A stretch of 64,000 nucleotides of DNA, from contig JARFIW010000139.1 of the NCBI GenBank assembly GCA_036346225.1, forward strand, positions 2,976,001 through 3,040,000. Reading direction: 5' to 3'. The notes beneath the pieces were generated by a model, which worked only from the letters and a program-made list of their open reading frames with translations, had not been told where the DNA came from and ran no database searches. Every line of letters starts with the position of its first letter. Position 1 is the first letter of the stretch. This document shows, one piece after another, positions 43,491 through 56,187 of this stretch. The DNA comes from Platerodrilus igneus. Lineage: Eukaryota > Arthropoda > Insecta > Coleoptera > Lycidae. A program made the position numbers and the translations under genes.

Positions 43491-45800
43491 ATTTACTTTT
43501 CTTTTCTGCGCCATAAGCTCTTTTCTAATAGCAAAAAAATGCCGTCTACCAAACAGATGTTAATTATAACATGGAATCCTTGGAAAAACTGCAAAATTCA
43601 TCCAAAAATTAACTCTTCAACGCTGCATAATACTGTAAAATCTTGTCTTCGTGATTTAATTTCTCATTCGCATTTATATAGAATCCATAACTAAAGCTAT
43701 TGACCATACAAATCTTAACGTTTTCATACATTATTTATCAAAAAAATATACATTATATCTGCACTAAAATATCTGGAGAGCGAGCAATTTACGACATTTG
43801 ACTTGCTAAAAAACAAAATCTGCATAATTACCAAACAAGCACTTTGAATATTAACCGTTTTGTTTTATCTTCAAGCTAGACAAATAGGTGCATGCTGAAG
43901 GAACTTGTTCAAAGCGATCATCAAGGTCCATAATCTAAACCAAAAAACCTTCCTCTCAAACACCTGTCTGACCAACCGTCTACATCTTGTCTGATTTCCA
44001 AATAAGACGCGCATGAGCGAAACGTCAATCTCCCCGCTAAACCAAAATAATTGCATTTAAAATAACCACTGTGAAATATGCAACCAAACTACCACAAACG
44101 TCTTATGCGGGTCGCTCATAAAAAAATATTCGCTTGAATATCTACTATTAAACAAACAAATATACAAGTAGATGGGGTGTGTTGTGCCCGGATTTTAAAC
44201 AAAGTTCAGAGTGATGTTTCCTTAATAGAATTAGAATTTTTAATGTTTTTAATCCGGATTTTAACCCACATTTCTCCGGAATTTTAACACACATTTTTAG
44301 GTTCTTTGAACCAAGGATTACTTGACCTTAACATCTCGCACTGTTGTTACAACACATTTCGTTTGGATGTCGTTTGTGTGGAAATTAAGTTATGATGAGA
44401 TAGGTGCTTTGTAATTACCAATAACCTTTGAAAGTCTACGTGATGGAACATCCTCATGGTCCAAAGGAAACGATTATTTTACGCATATACGATACGTTGG
44501 TTTGTTTGCATTATATAAATAGTAAGATAAGCAAGCCATTTTTGCTTGTTTAATGTTATTACCATTAGAATAGGGATATTCGTGCAGGATTTGTGTGTTG
44601 TTTTATATTGATGGATAACCGGGCGGATTGGTTTCGAAATTATATACAAACTTGATAATTATCCATCAGCCGTGGTTCTTGATTAGTTGTTGATGCTGGT
44701 TCGTTAATTGCGACTAGAGATATTATTATTAATAGTTATTTTGTTTCTTAGGTTTAGAGATGCTATTGGAGACGAGCTCGTCCTTGTCAATGTAGTAAGA
44801 AAGCAGGTATAGGATACCTGTCATATTTATATTTATATTTTTTATGGGTTTGCTATGAGGTAGAAATATGTGTAAAACATGGTATAATACACGTCATAAT
44901 TATTCTTTTCTATGTTACTAATTGGGCGTTGTATTTTAATGTATTGGACAGACTAATATTCTGTCTGCATGTATATGTTGAATATATCCTCATCGGTTTT
45001 TTAAGGGCGAATTGGGTTGTGTGTGTCTTTTTGTTCGTTCTGTATACTACAATCTCCTACTGTGTTAGCATGGCCTTTATTTTCTGTTTTTTCTTGTCTG
45101 TTGTAATTTGGACGAGCTTTCCGTTATTGATTTCGTTATTTTCTTCCTGGCCCGCTCGTCTTACGTGTAAAAAGTTTCTAAATAACATCGCCTTTCAAGA
45201 AAAACGAACTATTGAAAATTATCGACACATCTTGTAAATTATAAGATATATCTGTGTATCACCGTACACAAAATTGTATAGTAATCATACTTTGTTTTAT
45301 CTCTAACCGAATATGCTACAATTTAGGTAAGGCACGTTCTTGCTTAAGAATGCTTTTATTGTATCGACAGCTTTCCACTTGCAACGAGTACATCCCGCCA
45401 TACGACATCTCGACGTCAATTGTGCGCTTAAATGTAAAACTTGTCTACAATAGCTTTTGCTCCAACATTCCGCTTTTTGAACAAACAATTTTTGGAATCC
45501 ATACAAACTGTAAGGATTGTTTTTTGCAGTGAAAAATACGATAAATTCCAACTTTACATAATTTAACAACGCTTTATTACTAAAAAGCTTCTCTACAATG
45601 ATTGCTGATGTTATCTTTCGACAAATATGCTTTCATATATACTGTTGGCACAATAACGTTGCACTCTTTACCATCCCAGGTGATTATTCACACTCTTTCT
45701 TTGTACTCTATTTTCCACGTTTTAAGGTATGAAGTGCGTAACAATATAAATAAAGTCAGTAATTTTATATAAGATTACTGTTGAAAAACTCCTTAAAGAT
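43491..45800. other. No recognised gene
   Basis: AT-rich. Small frames at 43871-44056 (minus), 44929-45237 and 45254-45532 show no motif; the second is hydrophobic by composition. A 23-bp near-duplicate (ccggattttaacccacattt / ccggaattttaacacacatt) lies near 44250-44300. Confidence 0.3.
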
Positions 45801-46180
45801 GCGAATGTGAACTACAAATTCCCAATTCAAGTACTGATAATTTAAATGTATCACAGTTAAGGAAGGCTCTCCGAGCAATAATAATAAAGCTGTAGCGACG
45901 TTTTTGAATATCCGGTTGAATTTAAGGATGATGTTTTAGCCATTATAGGTTCATTAGAAGTTTTAGAAGACATTTCAGAAAATCTGAATGAATTTAATAT
46001 CGACTTGTATAAATCAAAAATTGAAATAAAATTTGCACACACATTTAACAGGTTAAATCATTCATTGCCGGTTGACACTGAAGATGAAAAGGATAAAGAT
46101 GAGTTACAAGAGTAGTTACTTAAATTAGTTGATTCTTGTAAACAAATTAAACAGCTATCAAAATTAACACTTCACAAAAG
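45800..46180 (+). pseudogene. Broken coding region of unknown function
   Basis: A plus-strand reading looks coding but is frameshifted: SQLRKALRAIIIKL (about 45855-45890), then after a frame change EYPVEFKDDVLAIIGSLEVL, ISENLNEFNIDLYKSKIEIK and VDTEDEKDKDELQE then a stop at 46113, with possible continuation. The composition (acidic, helical) could fit a gag-like or other element protein. No family recognised. Confidence 0.35.
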
Positions 46181-48218
46181 AAAGTACTGTTAGCAATATT
46201 AACATAGAAACAACTTTTAAAGAACAACTATGTTGCGGTATTCCGCGCAAACACAAAACAAAACAGCAAGAAACTGTCCACACTGAAATACTGCAACAAA
46301 ACAGGGACAGAATGGTAGAATTGAATTAAAATTTGGACTAGTTCAAAACGTCGTAGAATGGCGTGGGTGAAACAAAAAGAACATATTGGAAACTTCAGTA
46401 AACTATAACGTCAACATACAAAAACAACAAAGAAACCAATAATTTGCGTAATTATGTTACGCGATGGCAAAGAAGGCGTCATAACATAAAAATATAAAAT
46501 TGATTAGCAAATATAACGTATTAAAATCTAGATACTTACTTAATACTTCACCTTAAATATATACAAAATAAAATTAAACATAAAAATATAATTTCAAACA
46601 TTTAAATTAGCGAGGATAAAATCTTATTACATAACACTTACATATATACATGTCAGTATAATATTTCCAGTCCTAAGAAATTATACATAAAATTTAGAAT
46701 AGCATCTGCTTTGGCAAGTGCACCTCGTGCTTATTGTATAGCTTAATTAAGCAGTAATTAGCAAGTTGACGTTAACTGAAAAGTAAACAGTAGAAAGTAC
46801 TTTAACGCAAGTTTTAAAACAAGGTACATAGTTATTCGTGTTGTAAGCCTAGCGTATAGTCTGCAATTTAGTGCGGGCTCAAACCTCAAAGAAAGAAATG
46901 TTTATTTCCAAAACAGCCTAAACAAATTACGAAAACAAAACTGTACATTGAGCTATCGGCTTCTTGCTGGTATCATCTTATGCATGGAAAAATGCGGCTG
47001 CATTTCTCTATGGGCTGGATGCTAGAACCACCAACTTAACTCATACTAGCACAGAAAGCATATTTAATAGCGCGACCTTACCCGGCTCTTGTACGAAAAA
47101 GGGTTCGATGTGGAATGATTAAGTTTCAAAATACTGTCTTTATTTATAAGAGAAGAACCATGTATGGAGGTAGATATATGGCTTTCAAAAATATCGCCGA
47201 AGGATTAAGTGTGCAGAGTTCTCAGACGGTAGCTACAATAATCTACAGCTTGCCTACAAGGAGATAGCGCATTAACAAAGGATTTTTAACCAAGAAACAA
47301 TCTTATTACTTTGAAACATCTGTACAACTGCAAGATAACAGTATAAACTTATAGATAACAAACTCCTTGCAAATGTTTATTTACTAGGTAGATGGTTAAG
47401 TGGTCTTGTCTTTTAAAAGAAAGCCGTGCATTTATGTGCGTAATTGAAATATATTCACTGCAGGTGGTAAAATTTATATGTAGCGACTTTGTAAGGTAAA
47501 ATTTTCTAAGCACCGTTTGATTTTATAAAGCAAAATTTTAGAGAGCAATTACTTGAGAAATTTTATAAATTGACACTAATTTCAAATGGCAAGAAATCGA
47601 GCTTGTTGAGAAATTTTTGGGCGTTTTAAAAATGAATGCAGAAAAAATTATTTGCAGGGTTTTGAAGGTAGCAATTTAAATTAAAACCTTCTACTAGTAC
47701 TATAAATAAACAACCACTAATAGAAATACAATAGTTGGAAACAGTTACACAGATTGTAAATTTACCAGTTGGTAAAACGCCAATATGTTTTTGCGTACAA
47801 TTTCTGTATCGTACATTTTCTTATTAATCGCGTATTTGTTATTGTATTTACCATTATACGAATTTTCATTAACAAGGTCAACTACATTTTTAAATTGAAA
47901 TAATTACTTATTCAAGCATCTTAATACGTATTTAGCGGCAAGGTTAACACCTGCATCACTTTAATATATACTTTTAATGTGCTTGCTTTAAAATGTTGGT
48001 TATAAATACTGTTACTACGAAACATATTGCTATCGCGCTCCGTTATCGCGCAGGTATTCACAGACTCAGTTCACGAACAATATAAATTGCGCATCTGCTT
48101 ATATTTTCCCGGTATTGTAAATCGAAGTAGTAAATTTCTGCAGTTTCATAACAAATAGGCCACCCGTAATACACTTAGCTAATGTAATTATACATGCTGG
48201 TTAAGTTATACCTAATAG
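46181..48218. other. AT-rich stretch with no recognised gene
   Basis: About 2 kb with no supported feature. Confidence 0.35.
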
Positions 48219-48428
48219 ATGGAACAGATATGGTTTTCATACGGACTTACTTCGTGGAAGTCTTTACGTACGTTCTTAATTGCACTGGCTTGTTCTGTGC
48301 ATACGTGTACAATTGTTATGAGAATAACTTCTGCAGGTGGTATTTTGTCGATGGGAATAATTTTTGAAAGGAAAACACGTTCCCACCTGATGCCTTCTCT
48401 TCGCGTGTATACAAACATCGAACGGTAA
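48219..48428 (-). CDS. Possible first coding exon, minus strand
   Basis: From ATG at 48418 the minus strand is open (MFVYTRREGIRWERVFLSK, then KNVRKDFHE) and meets a consensus GTAAGT donor at about 48254-48249; reading through the donor it stops at 48212. An in-frame stop lies just upstream of the ATG. Not recognised, and no partner exon was found. A plus-strand frame over the same bases is an alternative. Confidence 0.2.
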
Positions 48429-49315
48429 TTTTATTCTATACGGCGTCCTTTACTGTAAAGAGTCTCTGTAAAATCGTAGTGTTATTTAAGATGCTTTTTT
48501 TAGAAGAAATTCCTTTACTTAAGTGTTTATAAAGTCAAACTTAGGCAGGTTCTGTGGCTAGTGAAATTGCATCAGGTTCGTTGACAATTGTAAGTACGCA
48601 CTTTGAGACATACAACCAAGGTATCAAAATCACGTAGCTACTTCTCTTTGGTGCACAAACGTACTCCATTTTTTATGCTTGCTATGAAACAGAATTAATT
48701 CTTTTGTCTTGGTTGATTACCACGTCAGTACTTTGGCTTTTCCTTACTCATGGTTATATCACAATAAATTACAGACTGCGGTTCTAAAATTTGCGTTCCC
48801 GTATTAATGTACAAAGTGATTAAGCGATTATTTTTCGAATTACGATTAAAAGCTTGCATTGAAGCAATTTTACTTACTTTAACTTAGAATTTAAGAAATA
48901 CTAACGTCAACAAATTGTATGCCATTTATAATTTAGATTAAGTTTAAGATCTGGTTACATTCAGTTTAGGGTTATATTATTATTTGTAACACTTTGTTCA
49001 CTTCAGTTTAGGGTTATACTATTTCTTCTAGGACGTGCACTTTGTTAGGGAGCAGGTAAACAGCTCTGTATTATTGTATATTTTATGACTAATTTTCTTC
49101 TTGTATTTATTTAAGGGTGGAAACATTGTGTAAATATACATGTACTTGTTATTAGATTTTAAAATTTTATGCGACTATGAAATAATCCCAAATTGATATT
49201 TGTTTAAATTTTATATGCGTATTTTTATGTTCGGTTAGATGCAGGATTACTTTTTCGTTTATACCATGTTTTATCGGAACGTTACGTAAATATTCGGTTC
49301 AATTTTTGTAGATAT
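48429..49315. other. AT-rich stretch with no recognised gene
   Basis: No repeat, element or coding motif recognised before the RTE-like copy 2. Confidence 0.35.
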
Positions 49316-50438
49316 TCCTATACCTAGAGGTGAGTTTCAATTAGCATTAAAGGGTCTGCAAAATGGTAAGGCAACGGGATAGATAAGGTGCAAGCAGAAA
49401 CTCTAAAAGCCACTGGACACGCGCAACAGAACGTCTCTTTCAACTTGTAAGCTATATGTATGAGACAGGCGAGATACTCGAAAATTTCAAATGTAACATC
49501 AGAGTCACTATACCAAGAAAAAAAGGTGCAGATAGATGTGAAAATTTTCAAACAATAAGTTTGACAGCACGCGTGTCGAAACTACTAACTAGACTTGTAC
49601 AAAGACGGATGAAAAAACAGGTTGAAGAAGTACTAGGAGAGGATCAAATTGGGTTTAGGCAAAACAAGGGAACACGCGAAGTATTTTAACTCTGAAGGTG
49701 AATGGAGAAGGTAATAGAAAAGGCAGAAAATGTGCATATAGGGTTTGTAGATCTGAAAAAAACATTCGACAATGTAAAATAGAAAAAAATGTTCAAAATA
49801 CCCAAAAGGATTAGAATGAGTTTTAAGGATATACGGATAGTACATAGCTTATACAAAAAGTAAACAGCGGTAATGGAATAGAGCAGGAAAGTAGAGAAGT
49901 AAATATTAGGAAAAGGGTGAGGTCGGTATATGTCCTTTCCCCGCTAATTTTTAACTTGTACGTCTAAGAAGCGATGAATACTGTCAAACGCAGGAAGAAA
50001 TTTGGAATATTATGCAGGGACAAAGATTGATATGCTCAAATTTGCAGATGATATAGCGGTATTAGAATCTAATAGCTCTTAATGAAATGAAAACTGTTCT
50101 AACAGAGAGATACAGTATGAAAATTAGTAAAAACAAAACTAAAGAACTAGTATGTAAAGAGGGGGAAAAGGAATCAAAAAGTAGAATACGAATAGGAAAT
50201 GAAAACATACAAGAGGTTAAGGATTTCTGCTACCTAGAAAGCCAAATAACGCAAAATGGGAAAGCACAAAAGCAATAAAACAAAGAGTGGCACAAGGTCG
50301 TGCCACATTTAACAAAAAAAGCAACAACTGTGTTCAAATACAACAAACATAGAAACAAGGAAAGGATTACTGAAAGCATTTGCGTGGAGCACAGCACTGT
50401 ATGGCTGTGACACATAAACAGTTTGAAGATTCAGGTAT
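49316..50438 (+). pseudogene. RTE-like non-LTR retrotransposon, copy 2 (RT part)
   Basis: Aligns with 42620-43490 of copy 1 from its start (same element family) and carries on further. Recognisable pieces: RKKGADRCENFQTISLTARV, RRMKKQVEEVLGEDQIGFRQ (49515-49665), a degraded region for the first catalytic block, FADDIAVLE near 50043, and the post-RT region ending AFAWSTALYGCDT (about 50380-50412). No endonuclease, so it is 5'-truncated. Stops and frameshifts throughout. Confidence 0.85.
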
Positions 50439-51499
50439 TTCGGAGTAAATCCTTCTTTTAGGCGTATTTGTTGAACCAAATACTCAATTCGATTTGTTTA
50501 AGTTTTTTGCTAAAAACTCAAACTTTCCAATTGTAGGTACGGTTAATAATCGAGTTGTTTTCTATCATGAAGTTGTTCACCATAATAGAGTTGTCTACTA
50601 TAAGACTGTTCTAAAAACGAGTACAAATTGGTACTAAAACCATATACTGAGGACAAATATTTGATGATTTGGTATAAACATCCATATTACGCGTTTCCAT
50701 TCGTTTTGTAGAACTCAAACTGGGGTTGTATGTAAATGTTAATAATAAAAACTCCTAACCTCCGCACAGAATAGCTTTAATTATCTTTTAAACTTTAAAA
50801 TTAATAAACCCCTATCATTTTTAGTATCTACACTAATACAATCGTCAGACGTAAAAACAGTTAACAGTAATTACTGAAGAAAACGTATATAGGTATAAAG
50901 TCATAGAAAAATTGACTTCTATAGGAAAAATTAATTTAAAAAATTGAACAAGAGTTTTTTAAAAACTGTGAATGGGAAGAAAATATATCTCTGCGCATGA
51001 TAACCAATCCAGCTTGTTTACATACAGTATTTTAAATTTAACAAAAATACTCTTGATGAGCGTCGTCATTAAGATCATATTTCTATATCTAATAGCGCGC
51101 GACCAGTCAACCATAAAAGAATAAAGATTACATGATATTTGGCAAGCTTGGATTAATATTACAGAAGAAGAGAACAATCTGCAATAGTAGACAGTGTATC
51201 GATATTATGATCGTAAGAGGCCAAAAGGTATATACAGTGATATTATGAAGGAGATTTACTATTGGTTGCATTTCTTATGTCAATTTTTCCATGGCTTTGT
51301 GTACCTATATACGTTGTTTTCAGTAATTACTATTAATCTCTTTTCACCTGATGATGGTGTCAGTGTGGGTACAGAAACTAGTAGCGTTATATTAATCTTA
51401 AAGTTTAAAACATCATTAAAGCTATTATATGGGGAGGTTATGAGTTTTATTTTGAGTTCTACAAGATGAATGGAAACACTTAATATGGACAAATATAGT
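50439..51499. other. Probable insertion of unknown type splitting RTE-like copy 2
   Basis: RTE-like sequence stops at about 50438 and its 3' end resumes at about 51500. The intervening 1.06 kb is unlike the element. A 91-codon frame (51194-51469, containing FSPDDGVSVGTETSSVIL) is not recognised. Target duplications were not identified. Confidence 0.4.
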
Positions 51500-51790
51500 T
51501 AATAACAAAGATGTTATAGAAATAGTAGAAGAAGAAGGATATATGTGATGAACAAAAAAATAGGAGAAATAGAAGGGCAAGAAGCGTTCTAAGACATTTG
51601 GGAAATAGTGCGGGGTGTATTACAAGCAGAGATAGGAAAAAATAGAGGTAGACCTAAATCAGACACACACACATGGTGAAAGATGCAGACTGTGGGAAAT
51701 TTCAGTGATAGGTGTAAGGTAGCTCAAAATATAAAGCAATGGAGGTACGCGTCTAACCAGTTCCAGGACCGAAGACCTAATGATGGTGAA
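51500..51790 (+). pseudogene. 3' end of RTE-like element
   Basis: Reads RARSVLRHLGNSAG, then KMQTVGNFSDRCKVAQNIKQ and WRYASNQ, the characteristic C-terminal end of RTE-like polyproteins as known. Same strand as 49316-50438 and in the right order, so probably the same copy. Confidence 0.7.
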
Positions 51791-52014
51791 ATATTCCTTC
51801 TGATACCATGCTTGTTAACTAACGGTTTGTACTAAATCTACTTACTGAGGTATCCTGCGTGACCTACCCCACTCTACGACGTTTGCAGCTAGTACGGCAT
51901 TAATTCCTTTAGATTCTGTCCTCTTGTTTTGTTGAAGCATTTTTAGATTCCGTTAAAAGAAAATTATTGTCAATACACTCCCTTCACGATTCCAAATCGT
52001 GGTCTATTTGACTC

Positions 52015-52348
52015 CTTATATTACCAATGGGGTTGCGTAATTCACCTGCAAAGATTTGTAGATCGAATTTTAGGTCGAGAATTAGAACTGTGTATTTTGT
52101 TATCATTGCCATTATAAATCACAATTTCATTTACAAAACATTGAAATTTTGCAAGCGATCTTTAAACGCCTATTATAAGCTCGCCTCACATTTAGTAAAA
52201 ATTAATGTCACTTTTGTAAGAAGGAATTGAAATGTTTAGGTTATGTTGTCAATGAAAATGGTCTTTTGGTAGATCTTGGGAAAGTTCAAGCAATTTTGGA
52301 TATTCCAACTCCTAAGACAGTTAAAGAAGTTCGTAGAATAATTGGTAT
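52015..52348 (+). pseudogene. Ty3/gypsy reverse transcriptase fragment, 5' of hAT insertion
   Basis: Plus-strand RT remains, best at 52227-52348: KCLGYVVNENGLLVDLGKVQ and DIPTPKTVKEVRRIIG, the conserved end of gypsy RT. Upstream, degraded blocks run back to about 52015; the catalytic region is unreadable. The frame is cut exactly at 52348/52349 by a transposon and resumes at 55327. Confidence 0.8.
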
Positions 52349-52679
52349 CAAGGACGTTACAAGAATGGACCAAGGTACAATAAATATATGTAACTGGTAT
52401 AACATATGCGTGCCAATATCAGATGGTGTATTTAACACACGCATTTGCTTTATCATTGTTAAACATATGGTATGTCTGTATATATCTTCGTTTGTTCGGT
52501 CCCACTATGGTAACGTGACCATTTATATTTTTCGTCAGAGCGGGACACCTGCAAAATTTTTAACAAAACTGTTTTAACTGCTTTTTATGTATTAATAATA
52601 AGAAAGTGAATGAATTTACTTAATATAACGTCTCTAGAGACTTGTTTTATATTTGCGGGCGGAGCAAATCTGTTTCAAA

Positions 52680-54396
52680 ATATCGGATCTCATTTTCAAG
52701 TAAGAATAGAGCTGATTACATGATTTGTTGATGTTTGTCTTGGTGATCAATATGGCTTTAAAAACTGCAATAATCAATTGTGTTTTTTTACTTGTCCATA
52801 GAAGTTCATTAGAGAAAAAACGCTTTCGACAGGTGCGTTACTTCCAAGCAAACAAAAAACATACCCAATAATTAAAAGAAAACTCGTAGATTGGAGATTG
52901 TTAGCACGGAAGTGAGTGAACATCTTCACCCAACGGTCTTTAGTAGCAACATTCTCACCGTTCTAGCTTGTTATTTTTGCATCTGTGGTGTAATTGTAAA
53001 TAAGCAAAAACTCGCCGAATACTTCCTTATCTTGACTGCAGCTAAGAAATCCTTGCGTGATCTCGAAATCCATTAAATTCTGAACTTCTTCCCAAGTAGG
53101 TACTTTTGTCAAATTTGTCCATTCAAATCATTCTAGTTCTGCATTGAACTGACACCACTGCTCCAAGTATTCCTTACATGTCTTATAAAATTCAGCCGCG
53201 AGGGTTTTCACATTCTCCTGATTAGTTTCCTGTAATTCTATCATTAGATTAGGAACAGTGTGAGGAAGGAAATGTAAATTCTCTTTGAGTGCCAAGTTAT
53301 CTCGTAGACGATTAATTTCCTTCAAAGTCTCCATTGCAGTCACATTTTGACCCTCGATTTTCAACACGACTTGATGAAAAGTCGCTGCTTGTGCATGCAT
53401 AAAATATAACCACAACTGAGAGCTGGGATTTTTGAAGAATGCTCTTAAAGTATTTGAAAATCTTGTGATGTCCAGAAAATAGCTTTTCAATGGCACAAAC
53501 ATTTTCAAAAGTCTCTCAAGCGCCGGCACTAACGCAAGCCACCTAGTTTTACTGTAGCCCAAGAGTTTGTTATACTCTGTGCCAGTGGAATCACATATCT
53601 CTTCCAAAGATTCTACTCGAACGCTGTAAATGTAGAAAAATGAATACATTTTGACAATGATATATTCTAAGTCAACAGTAAGGCAATCGCCGGCTGTTTT
53701 GATCGTGTTGTGACCTATGTGGACCTCACATCCGATTCCAATGAGCTGTCTTCCAAGAGATAGGTTTAATTTTGCGTATACATTATTTTTCTCTTTTCTT
53801 TCCTTTCCTCCAAAATTGCAGTTCGTATTATCTTTACAAAATGCCACAATTTTCTCATTCAGATCATTGCACGACAATTATGTCGGATGTTTTACCTGGC
53901 TGGTTTTAAAACTTTAAAATTTTGACGTTCACGCCTTCGTATGGTAAAAAATAGCGGAGTAAAACAGGGAATAATATTGTCCCGCCAAGATTTGAAGCAT
54001 CCGTTTATAATGTTATGCAGTGGGCTTCACGAAGATGCACTTTCAATTCATTTACAACAATAACTTGAGATTTTGTACGAGCACACTAAATTTCTGCTCA
54101 AAACATGTTTGTATTAAATTAGAAGCACAGTCATTTTAACGAAAGCTGGGATTTTCTTATACCGTGTGATACACCCACGCACTCTCCGCTGTAGCTATAT
54201 CCAATTCTTTGGAAGTCGGCAAATCAGTTCTTTTAAAATAAGTACATAAAGACGAGCTTGAAGCAGCAGCACCATGTCCAACACTAAAATCAGTGCGACA
54301 CTTTTCACACCTAACATCTGCTGCACCACTCCTTTGCTTTATAAATGGATACTTATTTTGCAAAGAAATATTAAAGATACATTTGCGTTTAGGCAT
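52680..54396 (-). pseudogene. hAT transposase relic (BED zinc finger type)
   Basis: hAT transposases cut and paste DNA and start with a BED zinc finger. Minus strand: 54396-54157 begins MPKRKCIFNISLQNKYPF and has RCEKCRTDFSVGHG with the zinc cysteines, then SKELDIATAESAWVYHTV. A broken piece (54150-53880) follows with a TDASN-like block. Then a 249-codon open frame (53877-53128) contains VHIGHNTIK, DLEYIIVKMYSFF and the conserved TRWLALVPALERLLK block, then Leu-rich helices. The C-terminal dimerisation region (about 53100-52680) is degraded. It resembles the ZBED5-like hAT proteins of insects. Confidence 0.85.
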
Positions 54397-54570
54397 TTTT
54401 GTAATGTTACAACTGTTATAACTACAAAAATATGACAGTGCGCTTTAAACACTGACTCTAACCAAAACAAAACATTGTTATGATTGTTCGCTGAATAGAG
54501 AAGGAGCGTCAACCAATCATCCATCCCGCTCTCGCGTCATTCATTCCATTCGCTCTCTTAACACCACCCG

Positions 54571-54871
54571 TTCATTTACATTTCCAATGCTCCACCCGAA
54601 GGTACTACATTGGCCAGGAGGCGAGTTTTTTGTTGCCTGGAAATTTAGAATTTTGCCGAACCCTTGCCGTTCCAGGCAAGGTAGGGATCTTTAACGTGCG
54701 TGACAACACTCACGCACGGGACCTCCATTTAACCTCTCATCCGAACGAGGGCGTAATATTTGTGAAAAATGCTCACCTGCCATTTTTCAAGCAGTCGGCC
54801 GTGTCGGGATTTGAACCCGGGATCTTGGGATCCGTAGTCTTACGCTTACTACATTGATCCACGGCGACGCC
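54571..54871 (-). mobile_element. tRNA-derived SINE, copy 4, inside the hAT transposon
   Basis: Minus-strand copy with box B near 54810-54820 (read in reverse as GGTTCAAATCC) and the common body and tail. Flanked by identical 18-base repeats ctctcttaacaccacccg at 54553-54570 and 54872-54889. It lies upstream of the hAT transposase start, so it entered after the hAT did. Confidence 0.95.
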
Positions 54872-55326
54872 CTCTCTTAACACCACCCGCTCGTACCGAG
54901 CCGCGAGTTGTCACCTGCGCTATTTTCAAATTTAACATACTTATAGCATGCATTAATTTAGCCTAAAGCTGGGGACAGCGGGACAGACAGTGTGAAAGCG
55001 GGGCTGTCCCGCCCAAAGCGGGACGTATGGTCATGTTACACTATGGGCGTATATGTTTTATTATCAGACACTACGCATTTAGCACAAAACAAAGTGAGGT
55101 TAGATTATGATTTTATGTATATGTCAGTCTAAGCAAACACCGGTGATTTCAAAATTACCTCCAGTTTTAAGTAATATACCTATTGATCAGGACCAGATAA
55201 AAGATAGAAGATATATTTTTAGGAACGATAGAAAAGCAAGTAATATTAAACGCATGTCCGAACTATGTTGGCCTGTATTTATGCAATTATCACTGGGTCC
55301 ATTTTTATAACGTTCTTGAATGGTAC

Positions 55327-55780
55327 GCATCATGGTATAGACGTTTTATTAATCAATATAGCACTATTATTGCTCCTTTAACAGCCTAGTTAAGAAAAAA
55401 TAAGAAATTTGTGTGGGATGAACTGTGTGAAACAGCTATTGCCGCGGCTAAAGATTGTCTAGTCTCAGCACTGATTTTATCATGTCCTAGATTTGACCTA
55501 CCTTCTACAATACAAACTGATGCTTCAGATTATGGCATTTCAGGTGTCTTAACTCAAACAATTGACGACAAAAAACATGTTATTTGTTATATTTCTCAAT
55601 CTTTGGCTCCTAGCAAACTAAAATTTTCTGTAACTGAAAGAGAATGTTTAGGAATATTATTTTGTATAGAGAAATTGCATCCATATGTGGAAAATACACA
55701 TTTTACAGTCATTACGAAATATAATTCCTCCCTCTGGCTTAATAGTTTACAAAACTCTTCAGGTCATTTGTGTCGTTAGG
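55327..55780 (+). pseudogene. Gypsy RT end and RNase H, 3' of hAT insertion
   Basis: The gypsy frame resumes with an SWYRRFINQYSTIIAPLT-type block, then a 122-codon open stretch (55411-55779). This carries ILSCPRFDLPSTIQTDASDY (first RNase H acidic residue), GVLTQTIDDKKHVICYISQS and KLKFSVTERECLGILF, the standard Ty3/gypsy RNase H. It ends by frameshift around 55770. Confidence 0.85.
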
Positions 55781-56187
55781 CTATTAGATTATAATAATTG
55801 GACCATATAATAAAAAAGATCCCATAATTCCTGATTCCTTATCTAGAGCTGTTCCAGCTTTAGAATAAACACAACTAACTTCATCGTTAAAATCTTTACA
55901 ATCTATTTTTCATTACCTATTTCAATTTTCAATATTTCTTTATTAACAATTGATACTGTAAATACAGTCTCTTCAAAAATTGATAACAAAATGACTCTAA
56001 CAAAGATTCCATTGAAATTCCTTCGGTTAAACCATATGCTTGATATGCCAGAATGTTATCAAATATTCAAAGAAATTTTCAGAAATTTAATAGATGGAAA
56101 AAGGAAAGTTACACAAATACATCCGAGGTGGATTTCCAAATTTAGCATCAGACTATGACTGGAAAAAAGTTATTCTGAAAACCGATT

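Larger units (their letters stand above)
52349..55318 (-). mobile_element. hAT transposon inserted in the gypsy element
   Basis: Terminal inverted repeats of 23 bases (52349-52371 and 55296-55318, 20 of 23 alike, beginning CAAGGACGTTAC and CAAGAACGTTAT) bound a minus-strand hAT transposase. Flanking 8-mers attggtat (52341-52348) and aatggtac (55319-55326) agree at six of eight positions, fitting the 8-bp target duplication typical of hAT after decay. The gypsy frame resumes right after it. Confidence 0.85.

Noticed and set aside
46860..47110. LTR-like stretch
   Set aside because: A GC-richer patch with a short similarity to 3160-3185 (tttatttccaaaaca) only; no second copy or element genes beside it.
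53717..53917. Plus-strand 66-codon frame
   Set aside because: Antisense to the hAT transposase open frame.
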